Source: Sweltsa coloradensis
Lineage: Eukaryota > Arthropoda > Insecta > Plecoptera > Chloroperlidae
Direction of reading: 5' to 3'
Assembly: GCA_024449915.1 (NCBI GenBank)
Contig: JAMZAV010000300.1
Location: 124,001-188,000 of the forward strand
Length of the DNA stretch: 64,000 nt
The translations under genes were made by a program, and so were the position numbers. Positions 22,519-34,365 of this stretch are shown here, one piece after another; within the stretch, counting starts at the first letter, position 1; every line of letters begins with the position of its first letter. The notes below the pieces were generated by a model. That model saw only the letters and a program-made list of their open reading frames with translations, did not search any database and was not told the origin of the DNA.

Positions 22519-23033
22519 CTAGGGAAACGCCAAAGTCGTTGTTAGACGAGTGAGTGAGCCATGTGTTGAGTACTTGGTAACATTCCTTTTCTTCCCCCTA
22601 CCTTAAGCCTCCCTAGCCTGTCATAGGCTACAGTGGAGCATTATGACCTAAACTATGGCCTAAACTTAAATACCCTATTATTTATACGAATATAATTATC
22701 AACCTGAAATGCAATGTTCCCGGGTACTCAACTGTCAACACATGACTCGTTCACTCGTCTAACAACGACTTTGGCGTTTCCCTAGTCTAGTTGGCTAAAG
22801 CGCCCTTATAGCCGAAATGTGGGAGACATGGGTTCAATCCCCTGGTCGGGAAAGATTTTGTAATTTCTGGGCTGTATTTAAAAAAAATATTAAACATGTT
22901 TCGAAATGCATATAACGCAGTGTAGTCCATCATCTGTAGCAATAGAGCCTACTATGGTAAACATAGCCAGTACGAAATACGTGAAAATATTGCAAGGTTT
23001 ACTCAATCTACGAGCGGAATTTGGGGGTACCTT

Positions 23034-23074
<41 letters not shown>

Positions 23075-23885
23075 GTCTATCCTATTCAGTTATAAAAACT
23101 GATTTACAAAGGAGGACAACTAAATAAATCTAATTACATAGATGCAGACACAACAATGTACTACATTTAAGTAAATATTTGAAATAGTAATATTACAACA
23201 ATGCATTAAATACTCAACAAATTTGATAACAAATAAAAAGGATATTAAATGCAATTTATGAATGAATCGAATATATAAAAAAGGGGGTGGGGAATGAAAA
23301 GAAAAGAAAAAAGAAAAGAAAAAAAAAGAAAAGAAAAAAGAAAAAAGGAAAGGAAAAAAAAGAAAGAAAGAAAGAAAGAAAAAAAAAGAAGAAAAAAAAC
23401 ATTAAAAAAGAAAAACGAAAAGAAAAAAACTGATTTATTAGACGATCCCACTCAAACGAATATGAGGTTTGCCAAAAATCAGGAACAGCAAATCAGGGAG
23501 TAATCAATCTTTCGCGGAAGAAAAAACTTGCAAGCTTGACGTGCAACATTTGATAGACCTTGCATGGGCACGGCATTTCACGGCCAGGCGAATAACAAAC
23601 AAAAAATATCTTTTCAAAATCTAAACCATTGTCGTTAAAATAATTTCTAAACATTGGAAGCCTATTTTTCAATTTATTATTTCTTGTAGGTTTAAATCGC
23701 AATGGATCTGGCTGATTTTGTTAGCAGTTCTCAGTAAACTCGTACCGGATGTCTGTTTAAAATTTCAGCGCAATCTGTTCAGCGATTCGGCTGATTTTCA
23801 ACGTACACATACACACGCAGACTAACAGAATAAGCGCCGTTTAAGTTGAATGGAGACCACTCCGTTCGCTGCGCTCACTCGTTTA

Positions 23886-23886
<1 letters not shown>
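22519..23886 (-). mobile_element. Helentron-like family A copy 2
   Basis: It starts with CTAGGGAAACGCCAAAGTCG and TTAGACGAGTGAG and ends GCGCTCACTCGTTTAA. 22519-22786 is an inverted-repeat block whose two ends both carry the CTAG-proximal sequence. The tRNA-like segment (TAGTTGGCTAAAGCGCC and GGTTCAATCCCC) follows at 22788-22855. A LINE tail with microsatellites is inserted at about 23030-23530. The (TTA)n array at 23884 abuts the end. Confidence 0.6.
23030..23530 (-). repeat. LINE/SINE tail insertion with purine microsatellite
   Basis: Relative to family A copy 1, about 500 bases are inserted between GGTACCTT and TTGACGTGCAAC. The insertion begins with (TTTA)n at 23035-23072, then AACGTCTATCCTATTCAG and GGAGGACAACTAAAT. 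The same sequence occurs inverted at 51345-51425. A 23295-23440 GAAA-rich tract follows. Confidence 0.6.
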
Positions 23887-23966
<80 letters not shown>

Positions 23967-23967
23967 T
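23884..23967. repeat. (TTA)n microsatellite
   Basis: About 28 perfect TTA/ATT units immediately at the end of family A copy 2. Confidence 0.95.
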
Positions 23968-24027
23968 CTATTATCATTATAATATTTATATGTATTATAT
24001 ATTTATAGTAGTTTTAATTTTGGCTAT

Positions 24028-24130
24028 ATACGCTTGCTACAAAGATTCCCTACCTCCCACCCCGATGGTATGATAATCCACGCTTGCTACAAAGATTCCC
24101 TACCTCCCACCCCGATGGTATAATAATCCC
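24028..24130. repeat. tandem duplication, about 51 bp
   Basis: CGCTTGCTACAAAGATTCCC and its following CCGATGGTAT.ATAATCC occur twice head to tail with one mismatch. Confidence 0.85.
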
Positions 24131-25343
24131 TAGCCTGAACTTTGCCCAGTGTAGTGCACACGGCCCGGTACAATGAGTCACAGGTGCCTTGACTGGTGGC
24201 TGGTGATACAATTATCACAATATCGAAGTTACTTTCAGTCATTCGTCTCTCGACAGTCATGTAGTCAAGGAGGTGAACTTCGAACTACGAGCTGCGAGAG
24301 AAGTTCGGAGCAATGCTGAAACCAAAACGTAAGTGTAAAGCATAATGAAAATGAGGGTCTAATGAAAATGTAGTTTTCTAGGGATTACTATTTTTTCATA
24401 CGGAGTGGAGTTCTCAACTTCAAATTGCTGTCACTAAGGGGTAAATGGACAGCCGTATTTCTCTCAATGATAACATTCGGATAATATGATAATGCGATTC
24501 GTAGATGAATGGCATGTAGGAGCATATTTTTTGGACACGTGTATTGGAATAGCATGTTAATAACTAGGAAAACGCCAAAGTCGTTGTTAGACGAGTGAGT
24601 GAGCCATGTGTTGAGTACCCGGTAACATTCCTTGTCTCCCCCCTACCTAAGGCCTCTCTAGCTTATCATAGGCTAGAGTGGCGCATTATGGCCTTACAGT
24701 AGACGCTCGAAACCCTATTAATTATACCTTTATAATTATTATCAAACTTAAATTCAAATGTTCCCGGGTACTCAACACATGAATCGCTCACTCGTCTAAC
24801 AACGACTTTGGCGATACTCTAGTCTAGTTGGCTAAGGCACCCTTATATCCGAAATGTAGGAGACCTGGGTTCAATCCCCTGGTCAGAAAGATTTTGTAGT
24901 TTATGGATTAATGTATTTAAAAAAAATATAAAACATGTTTTGAAATGCATATAACGCAGTGTAGAGTATCATCTGTGACAATACTATGGAAAACATAGCC
25001 AGTACAAAATACGTGTAAATATTGCAAGGTTTACTCAATCTCCGAGCAGAATTTGGGGGTACCTTGAGCGTGCAAGATTCGATACACATTGGTCACTGCA
25101 TACAATCACAGACACAATGATTCGATAAAAATGACTTCTTCAAAAACAAAACCATGTCGTTAAAATAAATCCTACAAATTTTAAGATTATTTTTAATTTA
25201 TTATTTCTTGTAGGTTTAAATCGCAACGGAATTTTCTCATTTTGTTAGCAGTTCTCAGTTACCTGGTCATGGATGCCTGTTTAAAATTTCAGCTCGATCT
25301 CTTTGGCCGTTCGACCGTATGGGACGGGACAACCAAAACATAC

Positions 25344-27427
25344 ATCTAGGTGCCCGTTAGGGCGCCGCAGCCAAGCCGCGGTGCGCTACACACTCAAGCA
25401 CCTTATACACCAAGCAGAGTTGGGGTGATTTCGAGGTGTTACCCAGCCGTCATGTAACGTGATGTGAACTTGAAAACTATCACAATCGAGGGGATTTAGG
25501 TACCTGACAACACATGCCAAATTTTATTGGGGTACGATTATTCCTTCTTGGTGAAAAAATGGCTTGAAACATGCTCAAAATCACTTTAAGGATGTTAGCT
25601 ACTGCCTACTACTCCTACTACTGCCTACTACTGCTCACATCTAATACGTCGGCCCGCGATTCTGACCAGACGGGTGGGACTACAATGTTCATATTTTACA
25701 TGGACATTAAGGTTATAGAATGATAGTCTCTTTTGAAAAAAAAAGTTGAAAAAGTTTGTTGGAAGGCTTCCAAATAAAGGTTTTAAAATAAGCCTTAAAC
25801 ACTTGGCATACAATCAACAAGTAACCATAGTTACTTGACACTTGTTGACGGTATAAGCAGAGTTAGGCGGGAAAGTGCGATACGTAAACAAATAGCGGAC
25901 ATTTAAAATTTTTCTTCTTTGTGTGGAACGAGAAAAAGGTGTCATTATACTCTCATAAAACAAATCAGAAACCGTCCCTGGCCTAGGCCCAGATGTGGAA
26001 AATTATTTATAATGCAAAAGTGTAGGTCTAAAGTTCCATTTGGCTATAGGACTAGTAAAATTCATACTTACATTACATGTTTGACAAGCCTAGCCAACCC
26101 TATGCCAGCACAACATTGTTTTGATATGAACTTGCTCAACTGTTTGTTTACATAATTGCAACAATCAAATCATTTCATACAAGTTACTTGTCTTTCGATT
26201 GGCCAGCGTTTATGAAGGCACTGCCATCTAGAATAAATATAGAACTTTTTCGAGCTCTTTGCTATACGCAAATCTTTTTAAAGTGTTTGGATTTCGTGAT
26301 ACTCTTTCAAACCATAGACATCCTATATAATTGGCTAGACCAGCAGTCGGTGGTCCACTTCCGGTACAATTAGAAGCCATCTTAAAATGACAGTTTACAT
26401 GTTAATCAAATGGGAGCGATTTGTGGCCAAATAGTTCTCAAGATTGCCGCCAGGTTGACAGGTAAGCATACTAGCCTTTAACACCAAATGATTAGTAAAT
26501 TCCCTTATGCAATCACTTCGTATTGTTTCTTTTGTTTAATACCATGCTGCACAAGCTAAAACCATATCAAACAATCCAGTAAAATACTTTATTGCATTAA
26601 AAAAGCATAAATTAAAACACCAAATCGCCATCTTGAAATGGGCCGGTTGAGTCTTCAATTTGCTACGCTCGCGCCTGTGCGGAGGTATAGGAGACTGCTA
26701 ATCTAGCCTACTATAGGGGTTTAATTAATATCAATGCTTTCAACTCACAACCCATGACGTTTTCCACGATACCGTTCAAGAATACCAATTCCTTCGAAAA
26801 CGAAAACGACTTCGTTTTCAAATTGCGTTTTCAACTCATCTCCCACGAACTCAAGAATTGGGGTCCAGTCCTTATACCGTCGTTATACCATGGTTATACC
26901 ACCTATACCCAGGATGTACATGAATCCGGGTCTAGATATTTTACATCCTATATTGTTACTGCTAATACCATAGAATTTAAATCAACTTTGATAAAAATAT
27001 TATATTTTAGCAAATAATTTTGTAATGGAACTTGAAAAAGTAATGAGATCACACACATAACAAAAACTTGTAGAAATACAGCCAAACCTTACACACTCAA
27101 AAGGAATGAGATCTAAAAAAGGGCCAAGCTCATCTACCCTTCCACATAAACGTACAGTGTCCCATAACAGCATCCTCGAAAAGCTTGGCAAAATAGAATT
27201 TGCATGTTATTACGTTTAAATTAATTAGAAAAAAAGAACTTGGATAAACTATTACGTTAAATTAATAATCGCAAATTCTATTTTGCCAAGCTTTTCGAGG
27301 ATGCTGTTATGGGACACTGTACGTTTATGTGGAAGGGTAGATGAGCTTGGCCCTTTTTTAGATCTCATTCCTTTTGAGTGTGTAAGGTTTGGCTGTATTT
27401 CTACAAGTTTTTGTTATGTGTGTGTTT
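25344..27427 (+). mobile_element. element X copy 1
   Basis: An insertion in family A bounded by the exact 7-bp duplication AACATAC (25337-25343 and 27428-27434). It begins ATCTAGGTGCCCGTTAGGGC and ends with a palindrome (27051-27425) and GTGTGTTT. No terminal inverted repeat is obvious. The first 490 bases match, inverted, 37520-37975. An extra block of about 1.1 kb (25840-27025) is absent from the other copy. Class unknown. Confidence 0.6.
27051..27425. repeat. 375-bp near-perfect palindrome in X
   Basis: Arms of about 170 bases (ACACACATAACAAAAACTTG against its complement) around a centre near 27238. A related single arm is at 7976, and related arms surround a longer foldback at 36011-37337. 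Confidence 0.9.
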
Positions 27428-27608
27428 AACATACTGACAAATTAGTCACGACGAAGACCCGATCAAGTGGCGTTGTACCACTTCGTTCGCTGTGCTCACT
27501 CGTTTAATTAATTTGCATACAAATTTACATTCATTATGTAACACATTGCTGCATGCTTCACGTTTAACAAAATTGAGTTTCGCCATCATACTAGCTGGTT
27601 ACTTATTA

Positions 27609-28984
27609 ATCCTGTCAAATAAGATCGTATATTAACGTTTGGAGGAAAAAAATTGCGATGTCGCTGAAATTTGAAGAGACCTTCCTTGTATAATACTTCT
27701 TAACATACTAAAACTACCCTACAATCGGACTGGAGCTTCGGCCGCCATATTGGAAAATGGAGGCCAAAAGGTGTTTGTTATCGAATATCTCCAAATTGGT
27801 TTGAGATAGACAAAATATCTCAATGGCAAAAATATTCCCCATTTAATTCCCTACAAAACAAGTGTCTTCTATAGTTTTGTTAGGGGGAAAGGTTACGTCA
27901 CAAAATCGTGGTTTATATGTTGCTCATTGGAGTACCAGCTTTTTTCCAAATTTTCACGCCCAGCATCAAACGATGCCCGGTAAATCCGTAAGAAATCGAT
28001 TTAAATACAAAAGGACTTTTGTACGGGGTTCATGAAAGCTTCCATTAGTATTTTAAAAAATCAGGTCTGCGAAATCGAATTTTGCATGTACCCGGAATTT
28101 GGTTTTTCCGTTGTTGGCAATTCCTCAAAACTGCCCTTTTTGACTGTCCATTATTAAGCACTAAATAGCATTGGAGGAAGAATTCTTCCTACACACATTG
28201 AAATGACTCAAATAATGATCCGATTACAACCAAAGTTTAAATCCAATATGGCTGCTAATTCCTAATATCCACAACATCAAAGTGAATTATGTAACAAAAA
28301 GAGTGAAAAAACAGCACGAAAACAGTATTCATAATGTGAATATTAGGAATTAACAGCCATATTGCATTTAAACTTTGGTTGTAATCGGAACATTATTTAA
28401 GACATTTCAATATGCGTAGAAATAATTTTTCCTCCAATGCTATTTAGTGCTTAATAATGGACAGTAAAATATGGCATTTTTCAGGAAATGCCAACAATGG
28501 AAAAACCCAAATTCCGGGTAAATGCAAAATCCGATTTCGCAGAACTGATTTTTAAAAATACTAATGAAAGCTTTCATAAAACCCGTACAAAAGTTATTTT
28601 GTATTTAAATCGATTTCTTAGGGATTTATTGGGCATTGTTTGATGCTGGGCGTGAAAATTTGGAAATTTACTCCAATAAGCAACATATAAACCACGATTT
28701 TGTGACGTAACCTTTGCCCCTACCAAAATTAAAGAAGACACCTGTTTTGTAGGGAATTCAATGGGGAATATTTTTGCCATTGAGATATTTTGTCTATCTC
28801 AAACAAATTTGGAGATATTCGATAACAAACACTTTTTGGCCGCCATTTTCCAATATGGCGGCCGAAGCTCCAGTCCGATTGTAGGGGAGTTTTAGTATGT
28901 TGATAAGTATCCTTTAAGGAAGGTCTCTGCAAAAATTCAGCGACATCGCAATTTTTTCCTCCAAAAATTCTTATTTGACAGGAT
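27609..28984. mobile_element. 1.38-kb foldback element, TA-flanked
   Basis: Ends ATCCTGTCAAATAAG and CTTATTTGACAGGAT, with TA on each side (27607-27608 and 28985-28986). Arms of about 640 bases are close to identical (for example GACTGGAGCTTCGGCCGCCA and its complement near 28850-28875), with a centre near 28295. No ORF of note. The TA target suggests a Tc1/mariner-type foldback MITE. Confidence 0.8.
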
Positions 28985-29014
28985 TATATCTGATAGAAGA
29001 AAGAAATTAGTTAT

Positions 29015-29841
29015 TGCCTACTTTCCGTAGCGAGCGTAGCGAGCGAAGTAGATTCCATTTCACTACACTGGAGAAAGAAATCCGGAATGTTTTTTTTTTA
29101 TTTGTGTGTGTTTGTTAACACGATTCCGACTAAACCGATACTCCCAATTGCAATGAAATTTTCTGGAGACCTTTGAAATCTCTGAACTTAGAACTGCACG
29201 GTTCGAAAAATCGATCGAAAAATTATTTCTCATGAAAATTGCAATTTTACGATTTTTTTCGATTTTCTTGTTTTGTTTGTTTGTATTTTTGTGTGTTTGT
29301 TAACACGATTCCAGCTAAACCGATACTCCAATTTCGATGAAACTTTCTGGAGGCTTTCAAAATCTCTGGACCTAGAACTGCCACGTTTTCGAGCGCAATC
29401 GAAAGATTATTTCTCATAAAAATCGCAATTTTACGTTTTTTTCCCCTTTTTTTTCAGTTTGTATTTTTGTGTGTTTGTTAATACGATTCCGGCTAAACCG
29501 ATACTCCAATTGCGATGAAATTTTCTGGAGGCCTTCGAAATCTCTGAACTTAGAACTGCCACGTTTTTGAGCTCAATTTAAATATTATTTCTCTTTAAAA
29601 TCGCAATTTTACGATTTTTTTTCAATTTTTAAAAATTGCCTTCGACTTATAACACCTACATGCTTTATTCGATTGTAATGATTTTTTATAGAACAATAAT
29701 TTTATGAATTAATATATCAATGTGAAATTTGAGCGTAATCGAAAAATTATTTCTCATGAAAATCGCAATTTAACGTTTTTTCGTTAAAAAAATACGCTCA
29801 TCCAACAACGCGCCTGAAAAAGCGTTTGCGAAGCATCCTAG
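29015..29841 (+). mobile_element. Helentron-like family B copy 2
   Basis: It starts near GAGCGTAGCGAGCGAAG (the first bases have decayed). It ends TACGCTCATCCAACAACGCG, then AAAGCGTTTGCGAAGCATCC and TAG (CTAG at 29838-29841). The interior has three tandem units of about 180 bases. Each carries TTTGTTAACACGATTCC, AAACCGATACTCC, TCTGGAGGC and AATCTC. Confidence 0.65.
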
Positions 29842-29876
29842 TAGTTAAATAAATTACACAGAATGTAAGCGTCTTA

Positions 29877-31384
29877 TTGGATGAGCGTAGCGAGCGAAGC
29901 GAAGATTCCATTTCACTACACTGGAGAAAAAAATCCGGAATGTTTTTTTTTTTGTATTTTTGTCTGTTTGTCCGCACGATTCCGGCTAAACCGATACTCC
30001 AATTGCGATGAAATTTTATGGAGGCCTTTGAAATCTCTGAACTTAGAACTGCCACGTTTTTGAGCGCAATCGAAAAATTATTTCTCATTAAAATCGCAAT
30101 TTTACGATTTTTTTCGATTTTTGAAAAACTTCTTCTACTTATAACACCTACATGCTTTATCCGATTGTTATGATTTTTGCTCAGAACCTTTATTTATGAA
30201 TTAAGATATTCGTGTGAAATTTGAGCGCAATCGAAAAATTATTTCTCATGAAAATCGAAATTTTACGGGTTTTTTCTTTTTTAAACAATTCTTTGACTTA
30301 TAACACCTACATGCTTTATCCGATTGTAATGATTTTTTCACAGAACCTTAATTTTATGAATTAATAGATAAGTGTTAAATTTGAGCGCAATCGAGAAATT
30401 ATTTCTTATAAAAATCGCAATTTTACGATTTTTTCTTTTTTTAACAATTGAATGGGCCAAGTCAATAACTGACCAAGTTACACAGACCACATTCTGAGAT
30501 AAATCGATAAAACTAGATAACGCAGCCAATTTTTAATTTAAAAGCATGCAAAATTGCACACTACTTAACCTTAAGATACCTAACAATACGATTTTAGGAA
30601 TTTTTTTTTAGACTTTACTTTTCCTGGAAAAAAATCGGGAACTTTTTTTACTTGGTCAGTTATTGACTTGAGGTTGTCACTTGGGCATTTCTTGCATTAA
30701 CTTTTTTTCATTTTAAGGAATAAAACCATTTTTTAAGCCTTTTCCATTAACCCCTTTACAGCCACATATCAATAAACTATCACGACACTTGAAAAATAAA
30801 TTAAAAATAAAATATATGTGTACAAATATATTTTTTAAATTTTACCCAATATTATATATTTTTTTATTTTACCCAAAATATATTATTTTATTGTTTAATT
30901 TATTGTATAACAATATAAAATAAGACTAGAAGAGGAAGATGATGCCTTACTGTAGTTAATATCTACATAAGCAGTCCCATGATCGCCAACCTCATGGCAA
31001 GAAATGACCAAGTAACACGTACTTGGTCAGTTATTGCCTTGAGCCAAGATTTCATCGCCTGGTAAATGGCTTATAACTGCTCGAACTTGGGTGTTTCTTG
31101 CATTAATATGATGCCCCTATGCCTGGAGAATAGAATGGCGGTCCTAACTCATTTGCGCATTTTTTGTAACTTGGGCACTTATTGACCTGGCCCATTCAAT
31201 TACAATTAATTAAAAAAAATTAAAATTTAAGTTTATTTTTTATTTAAATTTAATTTAAATTTAAAAAAAATCAACTTAGTAATGATTTTTCCACAGAACA
31301 ACAGAAAATCTGCATAACACATGGCAGCTCAATGCACCAATTACGCTCATCCAACAACGCGGCGGGACTTAAGCGTTTTCCTAG
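29877..31384 (+). mobile_element. Helentron-like family B copy 3, best preserved
   Basis: 5' end TTGGATGAGCGTAGCGAGCG. The 3' part is TACGCTCATCCAA, then a 30-base tail with stem AACGC..GCGTT, ending TTTTCCTAG (CTAG at 31381-31384). Internal units (ttataacacctacatgcttt) recur at about 29650, 30140 and 30300. 30450-31200 has sequence not seen in other copies, with paired AAGTCAATAACTGACCAAGT-like segments. Non-coding. Confidence 0.7.
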
Positions 31385-31399
31385 TATATTTACCTGAGA

Positions 31400-32560
31400 T
31401 TGCTCCACCCACCGCCACATACAAACATCACCCACGTAGAACTCAATAGGGGCAAAATAAGACCAGAAGTTTTCCTTCCCTTATATCCTCATGTAGCATC
31501 CACTCATGGAGAGTTCAAGAATAGTTCACATGATCATGTCGTAGGCCTACAGTTTAATAATTTATTTCTTTTGATTTTGAACCAATCAATAATTATTTTA
31601 TTTTATCCATCCTCTACTAAATGCTGTTCTAAAAAGGTCGTTCGTATGCGTTTGTGTCATGTAACAAGGACTGTACACAGAAAAGAAGTACTCTGACCGT
31701 GTGCACATGGATGTGTGTGAGTCGGCTAGGCTAGGTAATTCATGGATACTAACTAGTTTAACTAGTTCGATAAAAGTGCGTAGCTTACGTTTAATTTGAG
31801 TGCAAATAGCTCGCTTATCGCAATGTTGCTGGCGGCGCACATCGCATGCATGGCAGCTGGTGCCACATTGGGAAACTTCTATAATATACTTGCTACTTGC
31901 ACAATGCCTTGCCTGCGTTTTCCATGTTCTATTATGTTTGAGTAACACGTTGTAAACAAGAAATGTGATAAGCAAATCATATTGAGGGAATTGTTGTGTA
32001 AAGGGTCAATAATTGTGTAGTTCATGTATAGTGATTTCATTGTTTTGTCCAGATTATGAGTCAAAAATAAATGTTTAGATATTGCCAGCGGTTTGGATTG
32101 AGCGGCATGGTGGTTATTGGTAATTAGAACAATTATTATCTAATTCTCGTTGTGTGTGGTGTTGATTGAGAGTGGTATAGAATAGATTGATTTGGGGGGA
32201 ATATAACACAATCTTGTATTGCAGCCATTCAAGGATCATCAGCAATCAAAGAAACAGCATAATAGCCAAGAATACGACGTGGGTATTGGGTATTCTTTCT
32301 TTCGTAAGGTAAGGATGCGCGTTAAAGGGTACATCTTAGTATTACCCGGTTCAACCCTCTTCAGCTGACCATCTATTCTAGGCTATTGAGTTTTGGGTAA
32401 TTGTGAAATTGGGGCTTTTTTAGGCTACTGTATCGTCAGGCGCGTAGGAACTCTTTTTCAAGTGGGAAGAATTGTTATCTTTGTTTTGCTTCTGCGTGCT
32501 ACAAAAATTGAGTGGTTTTCTTTTCATCTAGTTGTCTGAGACATAGGCATAGTTGGTGAG
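31400..32560. other. unassigned sequence with a 125-codon minus ORF
   Basis: 31598-31975 on the minus strand is one of the longer open frames in the window, with cysteines and histidines (CGTSCHACD). It shows no family I recognise, lies between repeats and has no codon bias visible to me. AATAAA occurs at about 32069. Possibly unique DNA. Confidence 0.2.
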
Positions 32561-32570
32561 ACGGGGTCCA

Positions 32571-32760
32571 GGGGCGGAGCTTCGGTGGGGGTTGTGGGGC
32601 AACGCCCCCAATTCAAGACAAGAAATAAAAATTATTGTGTTATGATACACAGGGAATTTCTGTTAATATTTATATGTTTGCCTTTCCTTAATCTAAATTA
32701 ATTTTTTTAACTTGAATGGGGGCGATGGCCCCAAACCCCTAACAGGGCTCCGACTCTGAA
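32571..32760. repeat. degraded hAT-like GC-rich termini
   Basis: CAGGGGCGGAGCTTCGG with GGGGCAACGCCCCCA on the left, and GGGGGCGATGGCCCC with AGGGCTCCGACTC on the right, form a loose inverted pair. hAT elements with CAGGGGCGGA ends are common, but no target duplication is clear. Confidence 0.35.
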
Positions 32761-32850
32761 ACCCAGACATAACAACACCGACTTGTTACAGACCTGCATA
32801 CATAGCAGCCGTTCCGTACGTATCTGGACGTTGTTCATGGTGTTTACTGG

Positions 32851-33321
32851 CAGTCTTAGGCACGTTCCCCCAAAAAAGGAACTTTGAAAATTTAAGTTAC
32901 TCTTCTGTCTAAAAAGTAACTGAGACGTTCCTCGTTCCTCAAAAGGAACTTAGTTATTTTCACGTTCCTTATACCATCACGGATTTAAATAATTATACAT
33001 GTGATGGGAGTTAATTTATCATAACTTTTATATTTTAAGTCAATAAGTTTAAAAAAAAGTAAGTCCGAGGCCATCTGACGAGGGTGGTGCCATTTTCGAA
33101 AACACACGATGTCACAAGATATTTTTAATAATGCAGTTTATGATATCAGATACTGGAATTCGACGGGCTTACCGACGGCGAAAGGAACTTTTAAAGGAAC
33201 GTTATATTCGTTCCAAGTTCCCACGAAATAGTAACTTTGACGTTATGAGTTCCTGATCTAAGAAAAGGAACGCGTTCCCACAAAAGTTCCTGAAAAAGGA
33301 ACGTGATCCACTTCTAGACTG
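32851..33321. mobile_element. hAT-type MITE with GGAAC repeats
   Basis: A perfect 8-bp duplication TTTACTGG lies at 32843-32850 and 33322-33329. The ends CAGTCTTAGGCACGTTCC and, inverted, CAGTCTAGAAGTGG..CACGTTCC pair imperfectly. AAGGAAC/GTTCCTT motifs are scattered throughout. 471 bp, non-coding. Confidence 0.8.
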
Positions 33322-33329
33322 TTTACTGG

Positions 33330-34365
33330 TTATACAATAATTTTTTTTTTAGAATTGCTTAATTTCGGTATAGATTTGTGGATTCGGTGAGATGTGAAAC
33401 ATGTATTTACCACTACAAACATGAAAGGCACTGTTTTCCCGCACGATACCGTCTCCTCGATAGTTACCGATTTTTGTTTAATATAATGTTTCAACACATC
33501 TTTGTCGTACAACCTAGAATACAACACGGAAAATGATTTTTTGAAATAACGTTTGATGAAATATTTTTTGTCAGACGGTAAACATAAAAGATAAACAGAT
33601 TAAGAAAATAATTTCCCTTTATACTAGGGTGGAACATGTATTGGAACAAATTAAAAAACTCGTTGCTTGAAATTAAATATTGCCACTGGCTCAGTGTGCA
33701 GTGTGTACACTATTGTCCCAAAATTGACCATCTAATGGTTGGCTGGGAGGTTATGCGCCCCTCTCAAAAATATTAAAAACATTAATTGTAAGCCGTGTAT
33801 CAATACCATCTTATGTTTATCAAAGTGTTTTGAGGATATTTTTAGGTAAGTAGTTTGGTATAACGCCTGAATGAACGTAGCGTTGAAAAGTGGGAATTTG
33901 GTATTATGAAAATTACAATTTAATTTTGATCTGGAATGCATACAAATTATAATCGAGACGGCTTTTCAATTCACTCTGCTCACCCTTTTCTGTAGACCAC
34001 ACTTTTACAAATCGTGGCTCTAAAGTCATTGATATAGACATTTCGTCAATGGTTCAATGAATGGTATTTGCGAGTGTCATTGTTTGTTATTTTGTGTGAT
34101 TTCACAGAACTATTATTTGACGTACTACAATACATATATACATCAGTAGCAGGTAGTAGTTGTGTCAAAACAAATAAATAACAATACAATTTGTTTATAC
34201 TGTAAGTAAACACTTGCATTGTTTCTAATGTATGTTTTTACTTGAAATGTTCGAATTTAAATTCCTCGTGGGAAACCTGTCCAGTGCACAGGGTGCATTG
34301 CATGCCCTTCTTCAGTGTCTAACTAGGTGTATTGGAGCTATTGGGAAGATATGCCCGAGGGCTGT
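33330..34365. other. no recognisable feature
   Basis: AT-rich, nothing recognised. Confidence 0.35.

Larger units (their letters stand above)
24564..27507 (-). mobile_element. Helentron-like family A copy 3, interrupted
   Basis: It starts CTAGGAAAACGCCAAAGTCG and ends GTGCTCACTCGTTTAA. The tRNA-like part is at 24826-24890. Sequence matching copy 1 runs to about 25336, stops, and resumes at 27428 (TTTAACATAC, GACCCGATCAAGTGGCGTTG). The gap is element X (25344-27427). Confidence 0.65.

Noticed and set aside
23846..24073. Poly-tyrosine ORF
   Set aside because: Translation of the (TTA)n microsatellite.
31598..31975. 125-codon minus ORF as a gene
   Set aside because: Open and cysteine-containing, but with no recognisable domain, no splice or promoter context, and AT-rich. 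Kept only as unassigned sequence.
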